15,286 nt of DNA, taken from contig JANBQS010000569.1 in the NCBI GenBank assembly GCA_027577415.1, positions 1 to 15,286 of the forward strand, given 5' to 3'. The position numbers were made by a program, and so were the translations under genes. Below, in pieces: positions 13,333 through 15,286 of this stretch. Numbering within the stretch: the first letter of the stretch is position 1; each line of letters starts with the position of its first letter. The DNA comes from Coemansia sp. RSA 922 (Eukaryota > Kickxellomycota > Kickxellomycetes > Kickxellales > Kickxellaceae). A model generated the notes under the pieces. The model saw only the letters and a program-made list of their open reading frames with translations, searched no databases and was not told the origin of the DNA.

Positions 13333-14290
13333 ATGCTGCCCAGTGGCCTGCGTCGACTTGGCTGCGCAAGCGCAACATCATCGTCTTTGCGCGCGCTTGG
13401 CCGCTATAGACAAAGCGGATTTGGAGCTGGAATAGTGCGGTGTCAGAGCACCATATCTTCGACGTCTGAAGCTACTGTCTCCAATGACGAAAGTAGTAAC
13501 GCACAGTTTCTGACGCTGCCCCAGCTCCGGAGCCGCCCGCGCAGTGGTATCCCCGTGCGAATGCTTATCCTGGGTGCACCGGTAAAGTATCACACACATC
13601 TCCCCCAACATTACACAGAGCTACTAGACTCAATACGCATATTATACTAACTATATAACTTGGTGTTAGGGAGCAGGAAAAGGTACGCAGTCAACGCGGA
13701 TCAGGGAGCACTTTGGCGTTACAGCGATCTCGAGCGGCGATGTTTTGCGGCGCAATATAGCGCAGGGCACGGATGCCGGGATGCTTGCACAGAGAGCAGT
13801 GTCTAGCGGAGAGCTTGTTTCCGACGAGCTTGTTGTTGAGCTTATCCGCAACGAGCTGGTGACGCTTCCGCAGAGCAACTGGCTGCTGGACGGGTTTCCG
13901 CGCAACATCGCACAAGCTCAGGCGCTCGACGCTATGCTTGCCTCGACCAACCAGAGCCTGAACGCGGTGGTCAATCTGGTGGTGCCCGAGGACGTTATCT
14001 TGCACCGCATTGTTGAGCGCTACGTGCATGTGCCGTCGGGCCGCGTGTACAACCTAACGTACAATCCGCCAAAGGTCAGCGGAATAGACGATGTCACTGG
14101 GGAGCCCCTTGAGCATCGTCCGGACGACAACCCAGAGTCGTTTAGGCGCCGGCTGCAGCAGTACCACGAAGTCACCGAGCCCTTGCTGGACTACTATCGA
14201 CGCACGGGTGTCCTTACGTCCTTTGCGGGCACTACATCAGATGTCATCTATCCGATGCTACATGCATATATGGACGCACGCTTTGATTAA
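13333..14290 (+). CDS. ADK2: Mitochondrial GTP:AMP phosphotransferase (AK3/ADK2 type)
   Basis: Two exons, 13333-13581 and 13670-14290, join in frame into a 289-residue nucleoside monophosphate kinase that regenerates ADP (or GDP) from AMP. Residues 1-43 are Arg/Ser-rich with no acidic residue, fitting a matrix-targeting presequence. A Ser-rich linker follows. The kinase core starts at Met77, with P-loop GAPGAGKGTQ (81-90), the NMP-binding ISSGDVLRRNI, WLLDGFPR with its conserved Asp-Gly-x-Pro-Arg, and a LID containing SGRVYNLTYNPP and GIDDVTGEPL. The LID lacks the four-Cys zinc site and matches the AK3 subgroup. The 76-residue extension before the core is long for AK3. Two weak ATGs (T and C at -3) might allow a second, unimported form from Met77. 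It converges on the Fpk1-like kinase; stops are 148 bp apart. Confidence 0.93.
13582..13669 (+). other. Intron of the AK3 gene
   Basis: This 88-nt GT-AG intron has donor GTAAAG, branch site TACTAAC (13645-13651) and acceptor GTTAG, with 19 nt from branch A to the 3' splice site. Removing it joins GGT GCA CCG to GGA GCA GGA, restoring the P-loop GAPGAGKGTQ exactly. Its length is not a multiple of three, and read-through hits a TAA (13648-13650) that lies inside the branch site. Confidence 0.93.
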
Positions 14291-14297
14291 TCAGTTG

Positions 14298-14303
14298 AAT
14301 AAA
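14298..14303 (+). terminator. Poly(A) signal AATAAA for AK3
   Basis: AATAAA occurs 8 nt after the AK3 TAA stop, within AT-rich sequence. This is unusually close but typical of compact fungal genes. No comparable AATAAA is visible for the convergent kinase gene. Confidence 0.55.
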
Positions 14304-14438
14304 TATCTCTAATCCATGTGAGCACACAAGTGAGATGTGAGGATAAATGTATAGATGGAGGGATATGAAGTGTTAAAAGTAGCATAGACGAATGAAAAGT
14401 GGGATGTTGGTGATGGCGAGTTGTGGAAAGAAAAAGGA

Positions 14439-15286
14439 TTAGTCGTGTTCTACGGCTGTTGACTCACCCTCGGTCCATCTCGAGTCGGAACTGTTTTCTT
14501 TAGGGATAAACAGCCCGTAGTCATCGTCGCCGTCGTGGAGGATAGTCATAGACTCGAATTTCTCAAAGGGGTCAACGCCCTTGCGAGTGGGGTCGGTAGT
14601 CCACAGATCCTCGCGCTCAATATCAAGTGAAGTAGACTCGCACGTGCCATGCGACTGGTGATAATATTTCTGCTGCAGATCGAGGGCGGAGGGCTCGTAT
14701 GTGAGAGCGAACTGCAAGAGCTGCTGCTTCTGAGGATCGGCCAGCGGTAGGATGGGCGGAGTACGGTTGCGCAACAAGGCCCAAGTAATGTTTTTGAACC
14801 ATTGGTTCTGCTTGATATCAGCGGCACCGGCTCTGGATCCCAACCGTTTCTTATCGCTCTTTGTCAATAGCCTCCGAATGAGCGCCTTGCATGACGCGGA
14901 TATGGTCTGGTGCGTGGGCGGCTGAGGGAAGAGAATATCAGATTTGAGAATATTCCGGAATGTTGCGTTGCGATTTGAACCCTTGAAGGGCGTCGATCCG
15001 AATAGCATCTCGAATATGAGAATGCCCAATGTCCACCAGTCCACGGCGCTAGAGTGGCCCACGCCTTTGATTACTTCGGGCGCAATGTACTCCTCGGTAC
15101 CGACAAACGAGTTGGTGCGCAAGCCAGCTGTGCACGCACGAGTGTCAATCGACGGGAGACTCTACAAATGAACAAGAGAAAAAACAGTGTGTGATTAGTT
15201 TGAAAAGTCCAGCTTGGATAGTGCATCCAAAGGAAAGAATGAGAGAGGAGACACTTACATAAAAGAAGGACGAGTTCTTTAGAACG
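14439..15286 (-). CDS. AGC kinase, Fpk1/Kin82/Nrc-2 type (3' part)
   Basis: The 3' part of a Ser/Thr kinase gene; the N-terminus and most of the N-lobe lie beyond the window edge. The last exon is 14439-15161, and a piece of the preceding exon is 15259-15286, encoding VLKNSSFFY in phase. Visible are the end of the activation-loop insert ([13 protein letters not shown]), the [17 protein letters not shown] activation segment with the APE motif, the [21 protein letters not shown] block, and [18 protein letters not shown]. The C-tail has [10 protein letters not shown] and a DPFEKFESM hydrophobic-motif-like string. This pattern is characteristic of yeast Fpk1/Kin82, which phosphorylate the Dnf flippases and control phospholipid asymmetry, and of Neurospora Nrc-2. 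Its exact substrates here are inference. The catalytic HRD and DFG residues are outside the window. It ends 148 bp from AK3, tail to tail. Confidence 0.9.
15162..15258 (-). other. Intron of the Fpk1-like kinase gene
   Basis: This 97-nt GT-AG intron, read on the minus strand, has donor GTAAGT (15258-15253), a CTAATC branch-like string (15198-15193) and acceptor TTTGTAG ending at 15162. Splicing joins TAT and AGT codons in phase 0 and leaves the family-conserved SLPSIDTR after the junction. It interrupts the variable insert before the activation segment. Confidence 0.85.

Noticed and set aside
14970..14990. B-box-like GATTTGAACCC on the minus strand
   Set aside because: It is coding sequence for the conserved KGSNRNATF segment of the kinase; no tRNA fold surrounds it.

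Overview
This is nuclear DNA of a fungus carrying ordinary housekeeping genes. Nine protein genes are packed on both strands with short spacers. Seven are single-exon as far as can be seen, and two have short GT-AG introns (88 and 97 nt). The AK3 intron contains an exact TACTAAC branch site, and AATAAA poly(A) signals follow several stop codons. Three features hint at an early-diverging, compact-genome fungus such as Kickxellomycotina or other zoopagomycete relatives: an eRF3 with canonical PABP-binding motifs and no Q/N-rich prion domain, an AK3-type mitochondrial adenylate kinase, and a single Not3/5 protein. This placement is inference, and no rRNA or other marker is present to confirm it.

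Layout from left to right. 1-360 is the gene-free 3' flank of NOT3. NOT3/5 of the CCR4-NOT complex (361-2469, -) diverges from an OTU1/YOD1 deubiquitinase (3308-4375, +) across an 838-bp regulatory gap. OTU1 converges on translation release factor eRF3/Sup35 (4484-6253, -). Upstream of eRF3 on the same strand is the gamma-tubulin complex subunit GCP3/Spc98/Alp6 (6463-9114, -). GCP3 diverges over 301 bp from the ribosome-biogenesis factor MAK16 (9416-10450, +), which is followed in tandem by the Golgi cation/proton exchanger GDT1/TMEM165 (10718-11644, +). GDT1 converges tightly on a poorly conserved protein whose C-terminus resembles Sld7 (11761-12948, -). That gene diverges from a two-exon mitochondrial adenylate kinase of the AK3/ADK2 type (13333-14290, +). 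The window ends with the 3' part of a flippase-kinase-like AGC kinase, Fpk1/Kin82/Nrc-2 type (14439-15286 and beyond, -).

The genes are not a pathway or cluster. Loose themes are mRNA termination and decay (NOT3, eRF3), ribosome production (MAK16), proteostasis (OTU1), cell-cycle machinery (GCP3, Sld7-like) and membrane or organelle physiology (GDT1, AK3, Fpk1-like). I found no mobile element, CRISPR array, tRNA, rRNA or secondary-metabolite gene, and no convincing new multigene system. The points most worth a second look are the candidate Sld7 replication-initiation factor with an E2F-like site upstream, the two PAM2 motifs of eRF3, an AK3 intron that splits the P-loop and has its in-frame stop inside the branch site, and an 11-mer RRPE-like element found near both eRF3 and MAK16.
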